DNA of 60,530 bases from Thiohalocapsa sp. (GCF_022340605.1 NZ_JAJDNQ010000113.1:1-60530), one strand, 5' to 3'. Shown: positions 1 to 10,014, counted from the stretch's first letter. A program made the numbers and translations. The notes: generated from the sequence alone by a model not told the origin.

Positions 1-54
1 GACGGCGACCAGCGCGTCAAGCGGCGAGCCGTACTGGATAGTCTGTTTGCGCAT
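1..54 (-). CDS. N-terminal fragment of a small antitoxin-like protein (runs off window)
   Basis: An ATG at 54 reading leftwards is preceded by GGGAGAGG eight bases upstream, a strong ribosome binding site. The 18 codons present give MRKQTIQYGSPLDALVAV. From memory this resembles the start of small antitoxin-like proteins that sit next to toxin genes in Chromatiales; that is recognition of a pattern, not a proven match. The rest lies beyond the window edge, so family, length and partner toxin cannot be judged. Confidence 0.45.
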   Translation of the reverse strand, partial: MRKQTIQYGSPLDALVAV

Positions 55-516
55 CGCCAGCCTCTCCCGGTGCATGCACTTCTATGGACGACATTGCATG
101 TCGCTTACCGGCAGCATTTTCGATGTCGTCGGGTATCTCAGGACTACGCTCGGTTGCAGCGTACCACTTTGCGTCGTCGTCGCCATGACTCGCTGCCGAT
201 CGCGCCGGGGACGGCGCTCCCACGGCGGCCGATCGCGCCGGGGACGGCGCTCCCACGGCGGTGGACGGACTTATGATCAAGGCCGCCGGACTCGACGCGG
301 GGTTGGTCGGTTAATGGGGACGGAGCCGAAGGGGGTGGATTTCCCGCTTCTGGCGGCGACGGCTTACTGATCGGCACTGAGCTCAGTGGCCGCGTTGCGG
401 AGGCGCCTGGGTGCGTTTGGGCAATCGGTCAAGGCGCCGGGCTTGACGGCATCAGCGTAACGCCACGAGGGTCAGCACACGCGGGCGTGTCTACCGCGGC
501 TGTGCTCGCCGCCAAC
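55..516. other. Intergenic stretch with REP-like tandem pair
   Basis: No credible gene is seen in these 460 bases; the open frames here are short, overlapping and low-complexity. The only structure noticed is the tandem REP-like pair at 196-261. The stretch probably holds the promoter of the leftward antitoxin-like gene that starts at 54. Confidence 0.6.
196..261. repeat. Two tandem 33-bp REP-like units
   Basis: Two identical 33-bp units lie head to tail at 196-228 and 229-261. On the minus strand each contains GTGGGAGCGCC, a short loop, then GGCGCGATC. This is the head-plus-hairpin design of bacterial REP elements. Related units with other stem sequences occur at 20632, 46346, 46476, 48641 and 48687, so this belongs to a dispersed family in this genome. 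Confidence 0.7.
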
Positions 517-912
517 TCAGTGCAATAGGACATCCACAGATTCGGCCGTCAGGATGCGCTCGGACCAATTTAGCAAGGTCTCGGCATCCGCGCTGAGGAC
601 ACGCTCGCGCACGGCCTCGCTCGGCGTGCCGAATTTGCGCTCGATCAGACGCAGCAGTACCGCGGCCTCGCCTTGCTGACGACCTTGCTCACGGCCTTGC
701 GCGCGACCTTGCTCAATGCCTTGCTCAATGCCTTGCTCGCGGCCTTGCTCGATGTAGCGGTCGATGAAGGTCTGCATGATTGGATCTCCCGTGGATGTCT
801 GTTGCAGCAGTTGCCTGACCTCGGGCTCTTCGAGGCGTCCGGTGCCTTGGACGTAGTAGCGCAGGAGGGATTCCAGAATCTCCACCGCCGTCTCGCGGTC
901 TTCGATTCGCAC
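517..912 (-). pseudogene. C-terminal fragment of an Rpn/PD-(D/E)XK-type transposase-like nuclease
   Basis: The 131-residue product starts at a GTG and has a helical N-terminal part, then a run of Q-G-R/I-E-Q-G units (about residues 54-82). These are coded by tandem repeats at roughly 672-755, for example two copies of the 12-mer CCTTGCTCAATG on the plus strand. It ends in a helical tail with LLLRLIERKFGTPS. Repetitive EQGREQG linkers followed by this tail are typical of the C-terminal end of Rpn-family (recombination-promoting nuclease, DUF4351-like) proteins. The catalytic N-terminal domain is missing: holA ends only 45 bases upstream. I therefore call it a fragment, although the open frame continues about nine codons above the GTG. 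Confidence 0.6.
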
Positions 913-956
913 AGGGGCGAAGCCGACGTGACCTTGGCCTAGTCCGCGCCTTGCAG

Positions 957-1979
957 CTACCGGCCCGCCCGCGCCGCCGTGGCGGCGAGGCCGTCGGCGA
1001 TCTCGGCGAGCACGCGCCAGGGATCGGCGGCAGAGCGGCCCTTGACGGCGAGGTCGGCGTCGGCGCAGCGGGCGAGCAGCGCCCAGAGGCTCGGCAACGG
1101 CAGCCGGCGTGCGGCGGCGATGACCTCGTTGCGGCGGTATTCGGTAACCTTGTGCTCGCGCAGCACGGCGGCGGTATTACCGCGGTTGGCCAGTGCGAAG
1201 CCGACGGCGGCGAGCTTGCGCAGCTCGCGGGCCAACACCCAGAGCACCAGGGCCGCGGCCGTGCCCTCGGCTTGCAGGGCACGCAGCACGCGGTCGGTGC
1301 GGGCGCGGTCGCCGGCGAGGGCGGCGTCGCTCAAATCGAACAGGTCGTAGCGGGCGCTGTCGTAGACGCTCGCCAGCAGGGCCTCGGCGTCCAACGGCCC
1401 GGGTTGGCGCAGCAGCTTGAGCTTCTCGACCTCCTGCGCGGCGGCGAGCAGATTGCCCTCTACCCGCTCGGCCAGCAGCGCCAGGGCATCGTCCGTCGGC
1501 CGGAAACCGGCCTGCACCAGACGCCCGCGCAGCCACTGCTGGAGCCGCTGCCCCTGGGGCTGGCGCACCTGCACGATGACGCCCGCTTGGTCCAGGGCCT
1601 GCGCCCACTTCGACGAGAGCGTCTTCCAGTCCAGCTTTGGGGCGACGATCAGCAGCAGCACGTCGCCCGCGGCGGCGGCACAGTAGCGGCGGATGGCGTC
1701 AGCGCCGTCGCGGCCGGGGCCCTCGCCCGCCAGCCGCACCTCGATGAGCCGCCGCTCGGCGAACAGCGACAGGGACGCCGCGGCATGATCGAGGGCGGTC
1801 CAGTCGAACTGGGCGTCGGCCTCCAGGCAGGTGCGCTCGCTGAAGCCCCGGGTGCCGGCCGCGGTGCGCACCGCGGCGGCGGCCTCGCCGAGCTGCAGCG
1901 GCTCGTCGCCGAAGATCAGGTAGATCGGCGCCAGCGCGCGCTCGAGGCCGGCGTCGAGCTGGGCGGGATCAAGCCGCAT
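957..1979 (-). CDS. holA: DNA polymerase III subunit delta
   Basis: The 340-residue product is the clamp-loader wrench subunit that opens the beta sliding clamp during replication. The N-terminal part holds YLIFGDEPLQLGEAA, the typical delta start that binds beta. A degenerate AAA+ domain and a helical collar domain follow, with the family-typical WVLARELRKLAAV near residue 270. The length matches the family (about 335-345 residues). It follows lptE on the same strand after about 40 bases; leuS-lptE-holA is a conserved gammaproteobacterial cluster. The nadD gene that often follows is replaced here by an Rpn fragment. Confidence 0.93.
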   Translation of the reverse strand: MRLDPAQLDAGLERALAPIYLIFGDEPLQLGEAAAAVRTAAGTRGFSERTCLEADAQFDWTALDHAAASLSLFAERRLIEVRLAGEGPGRDGADAIRRYCAAAAGDVLLLIVAPKLDWKTLSSKWAQALDQAGVIVQVRQPQGQRLQQWLRGRLVQAGFRPTDDALALLAERVEGNLLAAAQEVEKLKLLRQPGPLDAEALLASVYDSARYDLFDLSDAALAGDRARTDRVLRALQAEGTAAALVLWVLARELRKLAAVGFALANRGNTAAVLREHKVTEYRRNEVIAAARRLPLPSLWALLARCADADLAVKGRSAADPWRVLAEIADGLAATAARAGR

Positions 1980-2021
1980 GGGTCCGGCAATCCAGGCGCG
2001 GGCGCGGACAGCGGGGACGGC

Positions 2022-2555
2022 TCATGTGCTGCCCGCACCCGCGGCCGCGGCCGCCGGGCGATTCGCCAGCGCCGCGCGCAACCGCAGCAGCACCTGATCG
2101 GCGGCGTCGTCGGCCATGTCCGAATAGATGATGTCGGACTCCTCCTGCTCGCCCAGCACGGAGACATTCGGGTTGTCGTCGAAGGTGCGGTCGAGCGAGA
2201 GCACCTGAGGCTTGATGACGAATTGGCCCTGGCGATCCGTCGCCGCGAACTTCACGCGATAGGTCAGCATGTAGGCCAACGCCTTGCCGCCGGAATCCAC
2301 GGCCACGACCCGGGAATCGCGATCCTGGGACAGGATGTCGATCACCAACCCGGCATCGCGCGGGTCCGTGGTGCTCTGCACGCCGCTGCCGGCGAGGCGG
2401 GTCTCGACGCTGCGCCCGACCAGCCCGCCACCGCGCACGAACACCGGGCTCAGGCCGGGCGGGACGTTCACGCTGCCACGCAACTGGTAGCCGCAGCCGA
2501 CCAGCCCCACTGACAGCAGCAGCAACGACAGCAGCAGTGCGATGGCCGGCCGCAT
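2022..2555 (-). CDS. lptE: LPS-assembly lipoprotein LptE
   Basis: The 177-residue product is the outer-membrane lipoprotein that plugs LptD, the lipopolysaccharide insertion pore. It begins with a lipoprotein signal peptide (hydrophobic residues 6-19, lipobox LVGC, Cys21) followed by GYQLRG, the usual start of mature LptE. The start is fixed by the overlap with leuS: the sequence TGATG holds the leuS stop and the lptE ATG, so translation is probably coupled. The Ala-rich C-terminus is normal for GC-rich relatives. Confidence 0.9.
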   Translation of the reverse strand: MRPAIALLLSLLLLSVGLVGCGYQLRGSVNVPPGLSPVFVRGGGLVGRSVETRLAGSGVQSTTDPRDAGLVIDILSQDRDSRVVAVDSGGKALAYMLTYRVKFAATDRQGQFVIKPQVLSLDRTFDDNPNVSVLGEQEESDIIYSDMADDAADQVLLRLRAALANRPAAAAAGAGST

Positions 2556-5116
2556 CACTTCGCCACCACGTTGACGAGCTTGTTCGGCACCACGATGACC
2601 TTGTGCACCGTCTTGCCCTCGATGAAGCGCTGCACGTTGGCATCCGCCAGCGCCGCGGCCTCGATGGCGTCGCGCGCGGCGTCCACCGGCACCTGCACCT
2701 TGCCGCGCACCTTGCCGTTCACCTGCACCACGTACTGGATGCTGTCCTGCGCCAGGGCGTCCTCGTCCACCGCCGGCCAGCCGGCCGCCAGCACGTCGTC
2801 GCCGAAGCCGAGCTCCCGCCACAGGTGATGCGCCAGGTGCGGCGCGATGGGCGCCAGCAGGCGCAGCACGATGCCGAGCCCCTCGCGCAGCACCCCGGCC
2901 TGCGCGGGATTGCCGGCATCGAGCTTGTAGAGGGCGTTGACCATGGTCATGCAACCGGAGACCACGGTGTTGAACTGCTGGCGTTCGTAGTCGAATAGGG
3001 CCTTCTTCAGCGCCGCATGGACCTCCCGCCGCGCGGTGGCCGCGGCGTCGTCGGCGGCGTCCACCGCCGCTGCCGTGAGCGCCGCCTCGGCGCTGCCGGC
3101 CGCCAGCGTCCACAGCCGGCGCAGGAAGCGCGCGGCGCCCTCGACGCCCTCGTCGGACCACTCCAGCGACTGCTCCGGTGGTGCGGTGAACATGGTGTAG
3201 AGCCGCACCGTGTCGGCGCCGTAGCGCTCGATCAGTGCCTCCGGGTCGACGCCGTTGTTCTTGGACTTGGACATCTTCTCGACGCCGCCGAAGGTGACCG
3301 GCTCGCCGTCCGCCTTCAGCACGCCGCCGATGAGCTTGCCTTTGTCGTCGCGGCTGACCTCCACCTCGGCCGGGTTGTACCAGGTGCGCTTGCCCTCGGC
3401 GTCCTCCCGGTACCAGGTCTCGGCGATCACCATGCCCTGGGTCAGGAGCCGCGCGAAGGGCTCGTCAGAATCCACCAGCCCCTCGTCGCGCATCAGCTTG
3501 TGGAAGAAGCGCGCGTAGAGCAGGTGCAGCACGGCGTGCTCGACGCCGCCGACGTACTGGTCCACCGGCAGCCAGTACCGGGCGCGCTCGTCGAGCATGG
3601 CCGTGTCGCAGTCGGCGGAGCAGTAGCGGGCGTAGTACCAGCTCGACTCAAAAAAGGTGTCGAAGGTGTCCGTTTCTCGAATCTCCCCTGCGGGCAGCTT
3701 CGAGAAGGAATCCATCTTTTTCAGCGGCGAGCCGGAGCCGTCGACGACGACGTCTTCCGGCAGTCTGACGGGCAGGTCGGTTTCGGGGCGAACGCCGCCG
3801 TTGGGGGTGTGGACCACAGGGATAGGACAGCCCCAGTAGCGCTGGCGCGAGACGCCCCAGTCGCGGAGCCGGAAGTTGACGCGCTTCTCGCCCTTGCCGC
3901 GCTCGTGGAGCCAGTCGGCGATGGCGTCGAACGCCTGCTCGGAGGTGAGGCCATCGAAGGGACCGGAGTCGACGAGTACGCCCTTGTCCACGTAAGCGCC
4001 GGCATCGATGCCGCACTCCCCGCCGTCGGCCGCGACGATCACCTGCTTCCTCGGGATGCCGTAGCGCTCGGCGAACTCCCAGTCGCGCTGGTCGTGCGCC
4101 GGCACCGCCATGACGGCACCGGTGCCATAGCCCATGAGCACGAAGTTGGCCGCGAAGATGGGCACCGGCTCGCCGGTGATGGGGTGGATGGCGTCGAGGC
4201 CGAGGCGGTGACCCTTCTTCTCCATGGTCTCCAGCTCCGCCTCCGTCGTGCCGCCCTGGCGGCACTCGTCGATGAAGGCGGCGAGTGCCGGGTCATGCTC
4301 GGCACGGGCACGGGCCAGCGGGTGCTCCGCGGCGACGGCGACGTAGGTGACGCCCATCACCGTGTCCGGGCGGGTGGTGTAGATGCCAAGGACCTCGTCA
4401 CTGCGCTCGATGCCGAAGTCCATGTAGACGCCCTCGGAGCGGCCGATCCAGTTGCGCTGCATGGTGCGCACCTGCTCCGGCCAGCCGTCCAGCGTGTCGA
4501 TGGCATCCAGCAGCTCCTGCGCATAGGCGGTGATGCGCACGGACCATTGCTCGATCTCGCGCTTCTCGACGGGCGCCCCGGAGCGCCAGCCCTTGCCGTC
4601 GATGACCTGCTCGTTGGCGAGCACGGTCTGGTCCACCGGGTCCCAGTTCACCGTCGCCTTGGCACGGTAGGCGAGCCCCTTTTCCATCAGCCGCGTGAAC
4701 AGCCACTGCTCCCAGCGGTAATAGTCCGGGTCGCAGGTGGCGAGCTCGCGCGACCAGTCGTAGCCGAAGCCGAGCCGCTCCAGCTGGCCCTTCATGGTCT
4801 CGATGTTGGCCCGCGTCCACTGCGACGGCGGGATGCCGTGCTTGATGGCGGCGTTCTCGGCGGGCAGGCCGAAGGCGTCCCAGCCCATGGGCTGGAGCAC
4901 GTTCTTGCCCAGCATGCGCTGGTAGCGGGCGATGACGTCGCCGATGGTGTAGTTGCGCACGTGGCCCATGTGCAGCCGCCCCGAGGGATACGGGAACATG
5001 GACAGGCAATAGAACTTCTCGCGGTCCGGGTCTTCCACGGCGCGGAAGCTCTGGCTGGACGCCCAATACTGCTGCGCCGCCGCCTCGACGGCGCCGGGAT
5101 CGTACTCGCTCTGCAT
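2555..5116 (-). CDS. leuS: Leucine-tRNA ligase
   Basis: The 853-residue class I aminoacyl-tRNA synthetase charges tRNA-Leu. The start [18 protein letters not shown] is the canonical N-terminus. The HIGH-type motif is HMGH at residues 49-52, the KMSKS signature appears as KMSKSKNNG near residue 620, the editing (CP1) domain lies between them, and the anticodon-binding and C-terminal domains complete the protein. The open frame extends over 100 codons upstream of this ATG but that part does not look like protein. It is the first gene of the leuS-lptE-holA operon. About 200 bases to the next gene (5117-5316) hold no feature I recognise apart from presumed promoter sequence. Confidence 0.96.
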   Translation of the reverse strand: MQSEYDPGAVEAAAQQYWASSQSFRAVEDPDREKFYCLSMFPYPSGRLHMGHVRNYTIGDVIARYQRMLGKNVLQPMGWDAFGLPAENAAIKHGIPPSQWTRANIETMKGQLERLGFGYDWSRELATCDPDYYRWEQWLFTRLMEKGLAYRAKATVNWDPVDQTVLANEQVIDGKGWRSGAPVEKREIEQWSVRITAYAQELLDAIDTLDGWPEQVRTMQRNWIGRSEGVYMDFGIERSDEVLGIYTTRPDTVMGVTYVAVAAEHPLARARAEHDPALAAFIDECRQGGTTEAELETMEKKGHRLGLDAIHPITGEPVPIFAANFVLMGYGTGAVMAVPAHDQRDWEFAERYGIPRKQVIVAADGGECGIDAGAYVDKGVLVDSGPFDGLTSEQAFDAIADWLHERGKGEKRVNFRLRDWGVSRQRYWGCPIPVVHTPNGGVRPETDLPVRLPEDVVVDGSGSPLKKMDSFSKLPAGEIRETDTFDTFFESSWYYARYCSADCDTAMLDERARYWLPVDQYVGGVEHAVLHLLYARFFHKLMRDEGLVDSDEPFARLLTQGMVIAETWYREDAEGKRTWYNPAEVEVSRDDKGKLIGGVLKADGEPVTFGGVEKMSKSKNNGVDPEALIERYGADTVRLYTMFTAPPEQSLEWSDEGVEGAARFLRRLWTLAAGSAEAALTAAAVDAADDAAATARREVHAALKKALFDYERQQFNTVVSGCMTMVNALYKLDAGNPAQAGVLREGLGIVLRLLAPIAPHLAHHLWRELGFGDDVLAAGWPAVDEDALAQDSIQYVVQVNGKVRGKVQVPVDAARDAIEAAALADANVQRFIEGKTVHKVIVVPNKLVNVVAK

Positions 5117-5316
5117 GGGTTTCAGGGATCTCGTGTAAACAAGGCGACGCGGGCAAGCGCCCCGGCCGCCGGACAAGCCGGCGCGGCCGCTGGCGCACAG
5201 GAGCCGATGATGAAGCCCGCGCGGTTGCCGCAGAGGATACCGTATCGTCGCGGTGGACTGGGACCCGCTGCCCGCAACGACGGCGCGCGCCGTTGCCGGG
5301 ACTCGGTCACCGGGAC

Positions 5317-7155
5317 TCAATCGAGGGCGCGGGCGATGCGAAAGCCGATGTCGCTGTTGCGCGTCCCGGGCTCGGACCAAAGCCGCGTCGCCGAGCGCAG
5401 ATAGCCCGGCTCGAAGCGCCAGCCGCCGCCGCGAATCACGCGCCGGCCGCAGCCGCGACTGGACAACAGGGCGGCGTCCTCGGCGCGCGCCGCCACCTTG
5501 GGCACCTGACCATAGGCGGGATGCCAGCAATCATGCACCCACTCCCACACGTTGCCGTTCATGTGATACAGCCCCCAGGGGTTCGGCGGCAGCACCGTCG
5601 CGGGCAGGGTCTGGCCCCGAAAGATGCCGGTGCGGGCACCGCAATCGGCATAGTCGAACACGCCGTTGTAGTTGGCCTGCTCGGTATGGATGCAGCCGCC
5701 GGTGGCGAACGGCGTGGTGGTCCCGGCACGGGCGGCATACTCCCACTGCGCCTCCGTGGGCAGAAAGTAGCGCTTGCCGGTCTCCGCGCTGAGCCAGCGG
5801 ACATAGGCGACGGCATCGTCCCAGGAGACGTTGATCACCGGCCGGTTGCCGCGCCCCCAGCCGTTGTCGGGCGGCAGCGGCCTGCCGGTGGCGCGGGCGA
5901 AGCGGTCGTACTCGGCGAATGAGACCTCGGCGATGCCCAACGCGAAGGGCTCGACGCCCATGCGATGCACCGGCCCCTCGCCGGCATGGCGCTCCGGCTC
6001 GCCGGCGGCGGAGCCCATCTGGAAGAAGCCGCCCGGCAACGCCGCCAGCTCCGGCCCGCGGCCACCGCTGCGCAGCGAATCGCTGAACAGCGTCACCTGG
6101 CCATCGACGAAGACCCGGTTGAAGACGCGGGGCGCTGCCTGATGCAGCACCTTGAGGGCGGCCACTTGCACGTCCCGGGAGGTATCCTCTCCCGCCATGA
6201 ACAGCGCCAAAGGCCCGAGCAGCGCCAGGCCCAGGAGCCGCAACGGCAGCCGCAACAGCGCGCCGAGGCGCCCATAGTGTCGGTGGTCAGCCCGGCGCCG
6301 AGACCGGACAGGGCCGAGAGAACGCCGCGCCCGGCGCGCCGACGGTTGCGTCCGCACGTCGGCGCACGAAGCGCGTGCGACGCCCCTTGTAATCCGGGGT
6401 GCGGCCATATTGGAGCATGCGCGCTCGGCAGACTCAGCGCCCTGCGGCGCGGCTGGATGCCGGGCCAGGACCAGCCCCCCGCGCTCCATGTGGCTCAGCC
6501 ACAATCGAGGCACATCCACGCGCTCGTCCGGTGCCGTATCCTGGCGCAGCCACTGATAGACATCACCGACCGTGACGACGCCCTGCGCGGCTGCCGTCAA
6601 CCGCTCCGTCAGCCACGGACCCAGCAGCCGCCGCGACGGCATCGCGCCGCGATCGGCAACGAAGGGCGCGCCGGCGGCGCTCGCAAGGACCGCGGTATCG
6701 GCGATCCTCATCCGCTCTTGGGCCAGCACCACCTGATTGCCGGACGCGCTGCCGGCCGCGGTGAACCCCATGTCCAACAGCACCACCCGGCGCGTGCAAA
6801 CGCTGAGCCTTGCGTTGTTCATGATGTTCGCGAGCGACAGCGCATGAGGCGGGCGCAGGGTCCCGTTGTACCCCGGCAGCAGCACGTGGGCACGCCCGGC
6901 AGCATCCAGCGCACCCGCGCCGGCAACATAGAGCAGCAGGAGATCGCCGCGCCGGCCCGCCGCCGACCAGTCCAGCAGCGCCCGCGTCAGTTGTGCGCGG
7001 TCCGGATTGAACAGCGTGCGGACGTACTCGAAACGGCTGCAACTGGACTGCAGCACCTCGCGCAGCGGGTCGAGGGCAGCCAGCGGCGTGCAGGGCGGAA
7101 GCGGGACGTCCGGAGCATAGTCGTCCACGCCAACCAGGAGGGCGTATTTCGCCAC
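5317..7155 (-). CDS. Membrane protein: inactive caspase-like domain, TM helix and FGE-sulfatase domain
   Basis: The 612-residue product starts at a GTG with no clear Shine-Dalgarno. Residues 1-230 look like a caspase/peptidase C14 fold ([10 protein letters not shown] start; strand-loop [11 protein letters not shown] at 71-81). The catalytic His expected in a G-H-G motif is Ala80, and the Cys expected in an LDxCxSG motif is Gly130 ([10 protein letters not shown]), so it should not be a protease. A basic stretch then precedes one hydrophobic helix (about 290-311), giving cytoplasmic caspase domain and periplasmic C-terminus. Residues about 365-610 form an FGE-sulfatase fold ([40 protein letters not shown]) without the Cys pair used by true formylglycine generators, so a binding role is likelier. 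The kinase at 26726-28984 has the same topology. Function unknown. Confidence 0.8.
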   Translation of the reverse strand: MAKYALLVGVDDYAPDVPLPPCTPLAALDPLREVLQSSCSRFEYVRTLFNPDRAQLTRALLDWSAAGRRGDLLLLYVAGAGALDAAGRAHVLLPGYNGTLRPPHALSLANIMNNARLSVCTRRVVLLDMGFTAAGSASGNQVVLAQERMRIADTAVLASAAGAPFVADRGAMPSRRLLGPWLTERLTAAAQGVVTVGDVYQWLRQDTAPDERVDVPRLWLSHMERGGLVLARHPAAPQGAESAERACSNMAAPRITRGVARASCADVRTQPSARRARRSLGPVRSRRRADHRHYGRLGALLRLPLRLLGLALLGPLALFMAGEDTSRDVQVAALKVLHQAAPRVFNRVFVDGQVTLFSDSLRSGGRGPELAALPGGFFQMGSAAGEPERHAGEGPVHRMGVEPFALGIAEVSFAEYDRFARATGRPLPPDNGWGRGNRPVINVSWDDAVAYVRWLSAETGKRYFLPTEAQWEYAARAGTTTPFATGGCIHTEQANYNGVFDYADCGARTGIFRGQTLPATVLPPNPWGLYHMNGNVWEWVHDCWHPAYGQVPKVAARAEDAALLSSRGCGRRVIRGGGWRFEPGYLRSATRLWSEPGTRNSDIGFRIARALD

Positions 7156-7410
7156 GAACGTAACGGAGTGCGCATCATGAAGGAAGCACCGATAAGTCTA
7201 TCGGCGAATAACTCATAATACCGTGCGTAGTGCGCGCTCTTCGCGCATGCCGACCGTGCGGCCGGCCCACGCCGCGCCCTGCCGCCAAGACGGATTCGTC
7301 CACGCCGCGCCGCGGCTCGTGCAACAAGCCTTTGCTCCATGCCGGTCAATCCGTTAACGTCATACACCTACGCCGTTGGCGCCATCCCGCGCCCCTCCAC
7401 GGAACGATCG

Positions 7411-8742
7411 ATGACCGCAGCACGTATCCCCTTCTCCTCGTCGCACCTAACCCGCGCATCAGTTCTCGCCATCTGGCTTCTGAGCGCCGGCGGGTGCGCC
7501 CAGATCACCTTCCCCGAGCTACCCTCGGGGCTGTTCGCAAGGCCCGCGCCTGAGGCTTCGGAGCAGAAGGCGGCCGACAAGGAGGCGGCTGCGGCCGACA
7601 AGGCAGCCGAAACGGCCGAGCCGGCAGAGGCCGATCGCGCAAAAGAGGCGGCAAAGGTACGCAAGCCCGGCAAGCTTTACGAATGGGACGGCGATGGGCA
7701 GGCGCTCACCCGCATCGTCATCGACACCAACGAGCAGACGGCGACGTTCTACGCGGGCGACCAGCGCGTGGGCTGGAGCACCATCGCCTCGGGCGTACCC
7801 AGTCATCCGACCCCGCGTGGCGAGTTCACGATCCTGGAAAAGGCGCGCGACAAGCGCTCCAACCTCTACGGCAAGATCGTCGGTCGTAACGGCCGGGTGA
7901 TCCGCGGCAGCGCGGATGGCAATGATCCGGTGCCGCACGGCGCACGCTTCGTGGGCGCCAGCATGCCCAATTTCATGCGCCTCACCTACGACGGGATCGG
8001 CATGCACGCCGGGCCGATCCCCAGGCCAGGGCACCCCGCCTCGCACGGCTGCATCCGGATGCCGCCGAAAATTGCCGCCGCCGTGTACGCGCACACCAGC
8101 CCCGGCACGGCCGTCACCGTCGTCGGCAAAGGTCCGAACTACGGCAACTATGCCGAGCGCGTCGCGCGCCAGCAGGCCGAGGAGCGCGCCCGTCGCGCGG
8201 CCGCCGCCGCCGCACAGAAGGGCACGGCGCTGGACGCCCTGGATGCGGAGATCGAAGTGATGCAGGATGCCGACGTCGGCAGCACCGGCGCAGCAGCATC
8301 GGCGGGCGGGAGCAAGCCGGGCAGCGCGACGACTGAAGCGAGCGCTGCCGAAGCGGGTAAGCAGGCGGCCGGCGCCAAGGAGTCGGCGGCCGGACCAAAG
8401 TCGCGCGGCAACGCGTCCGGCTCGGGCTCCGCGCCCGCGCGCCCCGCCGAGACCGCGCCGGAGGCGACGCGCACCGATACGCAACCCGGGGAAGCTGCAG
8501 CGTCCGGAGGTGATGGAGCAAGCGCCACAGCCCCCGCCGATGCCGGCGCCGCGGCCACGCAACCCGGCAGCGGCTCACGCCAGGAGCAGCCCGTTGCGCC
8601 CGACGCGGAACCCGCCACGACGCCGGAGAGCGCGCCGGCGCAACCGGCGGAGTCCGCGGAACCTCACCCGTATTACCCGCCGGCGCCGCCGCCCACCATC
8701 CGTTCCGCGGGATCGGCGCCGAACCACGCCGAGGACGCCTGA
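7411..8742 (+). CDS. L,D-transpeptidase (YkuD family) with long disordered tail
   Basis: The 443-residue product should act on peptidoglycan in the periplasm, forming 3-3 crosslinks or attaching proteins. An N-terminal hydrophobic segment ends at SAGGC (Cys29), which may be a weak lipobox. An Ala/Glu/Lys-rich linker (about 45-85) follows, then the YkuD domain (about 90-240) with His199 (IGMHAG) and the active-site motif SHGCIRM with nucleophile Cys214. Everything after about residue 245 is Ala/Pro/Ser-rich low complexity, some 200 residues. I prefer the ATG at 7411 because the signal segment follows directly; an in-frame ATG at 7339 would add 24 residues. It is divergent from the caspase/FGE gene. 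Confidence 0.88.
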   Translation: MTAARIPFSSSHLTRASVLAIWLLSAGGCAQITFPELPSGLFARPAPEASEQKAADKEAAAADKAAETAEPAEADRAKEAAKVRKPGKLYEWDGDGQALTRIVIDTNEQTATFYAGDQRVGWSTIASGVPSHPTPRGEFTILEKARDKRSNLYGKIVGRNGRVIRGSADGNDPVPHGARFVGASMPNFMRLTYDGIGMHAGPIPRPGHPASHGCIRMPPKIAAAVYAHTSPGTAVTVVGKGPNYGNYAERVARQQAEERARRAAAAAAQKGTALDALDAEIEVMQDADVGSTGAAASAGGSKPGSATTEASAAEAGKQAAGAKESAAGPKSRGNASGSGSAPARPAETAPEATRTDTQPGEAAASGGDGASATAPADAGAAATQPGSGSRQEQPVAPDAEPATTPESAPAQPAESAEPHPYYPPAPPPTIRSAGSAPNHAEDA

Positions 8743-8776
8743 GGCACGCCCCATAGCAGCGGCGGGCGCGACCGAA

Positions 8777-9220
8777 TCAGCCCAGCACGTGCTCGTAGGC
8801 CAGGCGCAGCAACTCCAGTTCCGGCCGCGGCAGCCCACGCGCCGCGGTCAGATCGATGAACTCGGCGCCGGCAGCCGCGGCGGCGCCCAGCGGCGGGTCG
8901 ATGTCACTGAAATGCGCCAGATGGACATCGGCATGATCGCCGTCCACCACCACCCGGCAACGAAAGCCGCCGTCGGCCTCGATGCAGCCGCGCGGCAAGC
9001 CGAGCGCCGCCTCCGCAGCCCGCAACAGCATGCCCGGATGCGTCCTGAGCGTTGCGCCTGCCCCGGCCGATTCCGGCATGTCGCCGCCCCCCACCTCGAC
9101 ACGCGCGTCCGCCGCAATCGGGCCGTCGCTACAGATGCCGCCGTGCGCGTGACGCAGGAAGCGCAGCCGCGCGCTGGTGCGCTGCTTGTGGTAGAGGACC
9201 AGGTAAGGTGTCGCGTGCAT
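8777..9220 (-). CDS. Hypothetical protein
   Basis: The 147-residue product is not recognised. It has no signal peptide or membrane segment. A pattern of short strands (YLVLYHKQR, CRVVVDGDHADVHLAHFSDID) and a C-terminal helix (PRPELELLRLAYEHVLG) suggests a small soluble alpha/beta protein. The gene is supported by a good ribosome binding site (GCGGAGG six to seven bases before the ATG) and coherent codon use. It lies on the same strand as, and 43 bases downstream of, the hypothetical gene at 9264-9665, probably as a two-gene unit. Confidence 0.6.
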   Translation of the reverse strand: MHATPYLVLYHKQRTSARLRFLRHAHGGICSDGPIAADARVEVGGGDMPESAGAGATLRTHPGMLLRAAEAALGLPRGCIEADGGFRCRVVVDGDHADVHLAHFSDIDPPLGAAAAAGAEFIDLTAARGLPRPELELLRLAYEHVLG

Positions 9221-9263
9221 GGCTCGCCTCCGCTAGAGGCATTTTAGGGTTGTAGGCGCCGCC

Positions 9264-9665
9264 TCAGGGCGCCGCCAGCAAGCGCAGGTCCGCACGCGGC
9301 GTGCCGCCGCCAGCCGCTGCATCGGCCGCTGCACCAGTCGCTGCACCGGCCCAGGCCTCCACCGCCTCGACGAACCAGCGCGGGTCCCGCGGGTGCATGC
9401 GCACCAGGTCGAACTCCCCGAAGCAACTGCCATCGCCGTGGAAGACCAGCATGCCGATGCGGTAGCCGCGGGCATCCAGCCATTCGCCCACGAGGGTTTC
9501 GGCGCCGGAGGCGGCATCCCGCTCCAGGCGGTACGCGGCGCCGTCCGGCACACAGCCGGCGAGCACGCCGGTACCGAACCACCGCTCGGCCTCGCGACGC
9601 AGGGCGGCGCAGAGGGCATCGGCGCGCGGGCGCAGTTCGTTGATGCGTTGTTGCAGGCAGTCCAT
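9264..9665 (-). CDS. Conserved hypothetical protein
   Basis: The 133-residue soluble product has an N-terminal helix (MDCLQQRINELRPRADALCA), a central beta-rich part with ETLVGEWLDARG and IGMLVFHGDGSCFGEFDLVR, then HPRDPRWFVEAVEAW and an Ala/Gly-rich tail. From memory similar small proteins occur in other Chromatiales; no function is known to me. It is the upstream member of a likely two-gene unit and is divergent from the T6SS operon. Confidence 0.6.
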   Translation of the reverse strand: MDCLQQRINELRPRADALCAALRREAERWFGTGVLAGCVPDGAAYRLERDAASGAETLVGEWLDARGYRIGMLVFHGDGSCFGEFDLVRMHPRDPRWFVEAVEAWAGAATGAAADAAAGGGTPRADLRLLAAP

Positions 9666-10014
9666 GCCGATGGTCCAAGCAGATTACATGCCGACGCCCC
9701 ACCCACGCGGAATTCGGCACTTACGCCTCGATGGCGGCACACCTTCGGCGCAAAGCGGCCAATTTGTCGGCAATACCACAAACCAGCAGGGGAATGGCGG
9801 CGCGTCCTGCCTCGCACCGGATGCGCCGATGAATCGGCGGAACGTAATTAACCCAAGTTTGTCAATAACCGCCCGGCAGCAAATCAGACGCACTGTCGGA
9901 TAACCATCCGAGAACCAGAATAGCCCGCATGAATAGATCGGGAGTTTCGCTATACTCGCTCGACAAAAGCCCTATCCCGACATCACCTGACAAGACCGCG
10001 CCTGCACGCACCGC
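9666..10014. other. Intergenic region upstream of the first T6SS operon
   Basis: These 349 bases separate the divergent hypothetical gene and tagH. The composition is clearly more AT-rich from about 9840 on, as expected for a promoter region. The only element I would name is the candidate -10 box at 9951; no operator repeat was noticed. Confidence 0.5.
9951..9956 (+). promoter_or_regulatory. Candidate -10 box for the tagH-tss operon
   Basis: TATACT at 9951-9956 is close to the sigma-70 -10 consensus and lies about 60 bases before the tagH ATG, in the AT-rich part of the gap. No convincing -35 hexamer stands 16-18 bases upstream, so this is a suggestion only. Confidence 0.3.

Noticed and set aside
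708..755. Repeated CCTTGCTCAATG units as a possible CRISPR or regulatory array
   Set aside because: There are no spacers; the repeats code for the EQGIEQG linker of the Rpn fragment.
951..2513. A 520-codon plus-strand open frame
   Set aside because: It is antisense to holA and lptE, has no family features, and shows the Gly/Ala/Arg/His-rich composition of a GC-rich shadow frame.
3017..5404. A 795-codon plus-strand open frame
   Set aside because: It is the antisense of leuS; the leuS reading has the complete motif set, and this frame has none.
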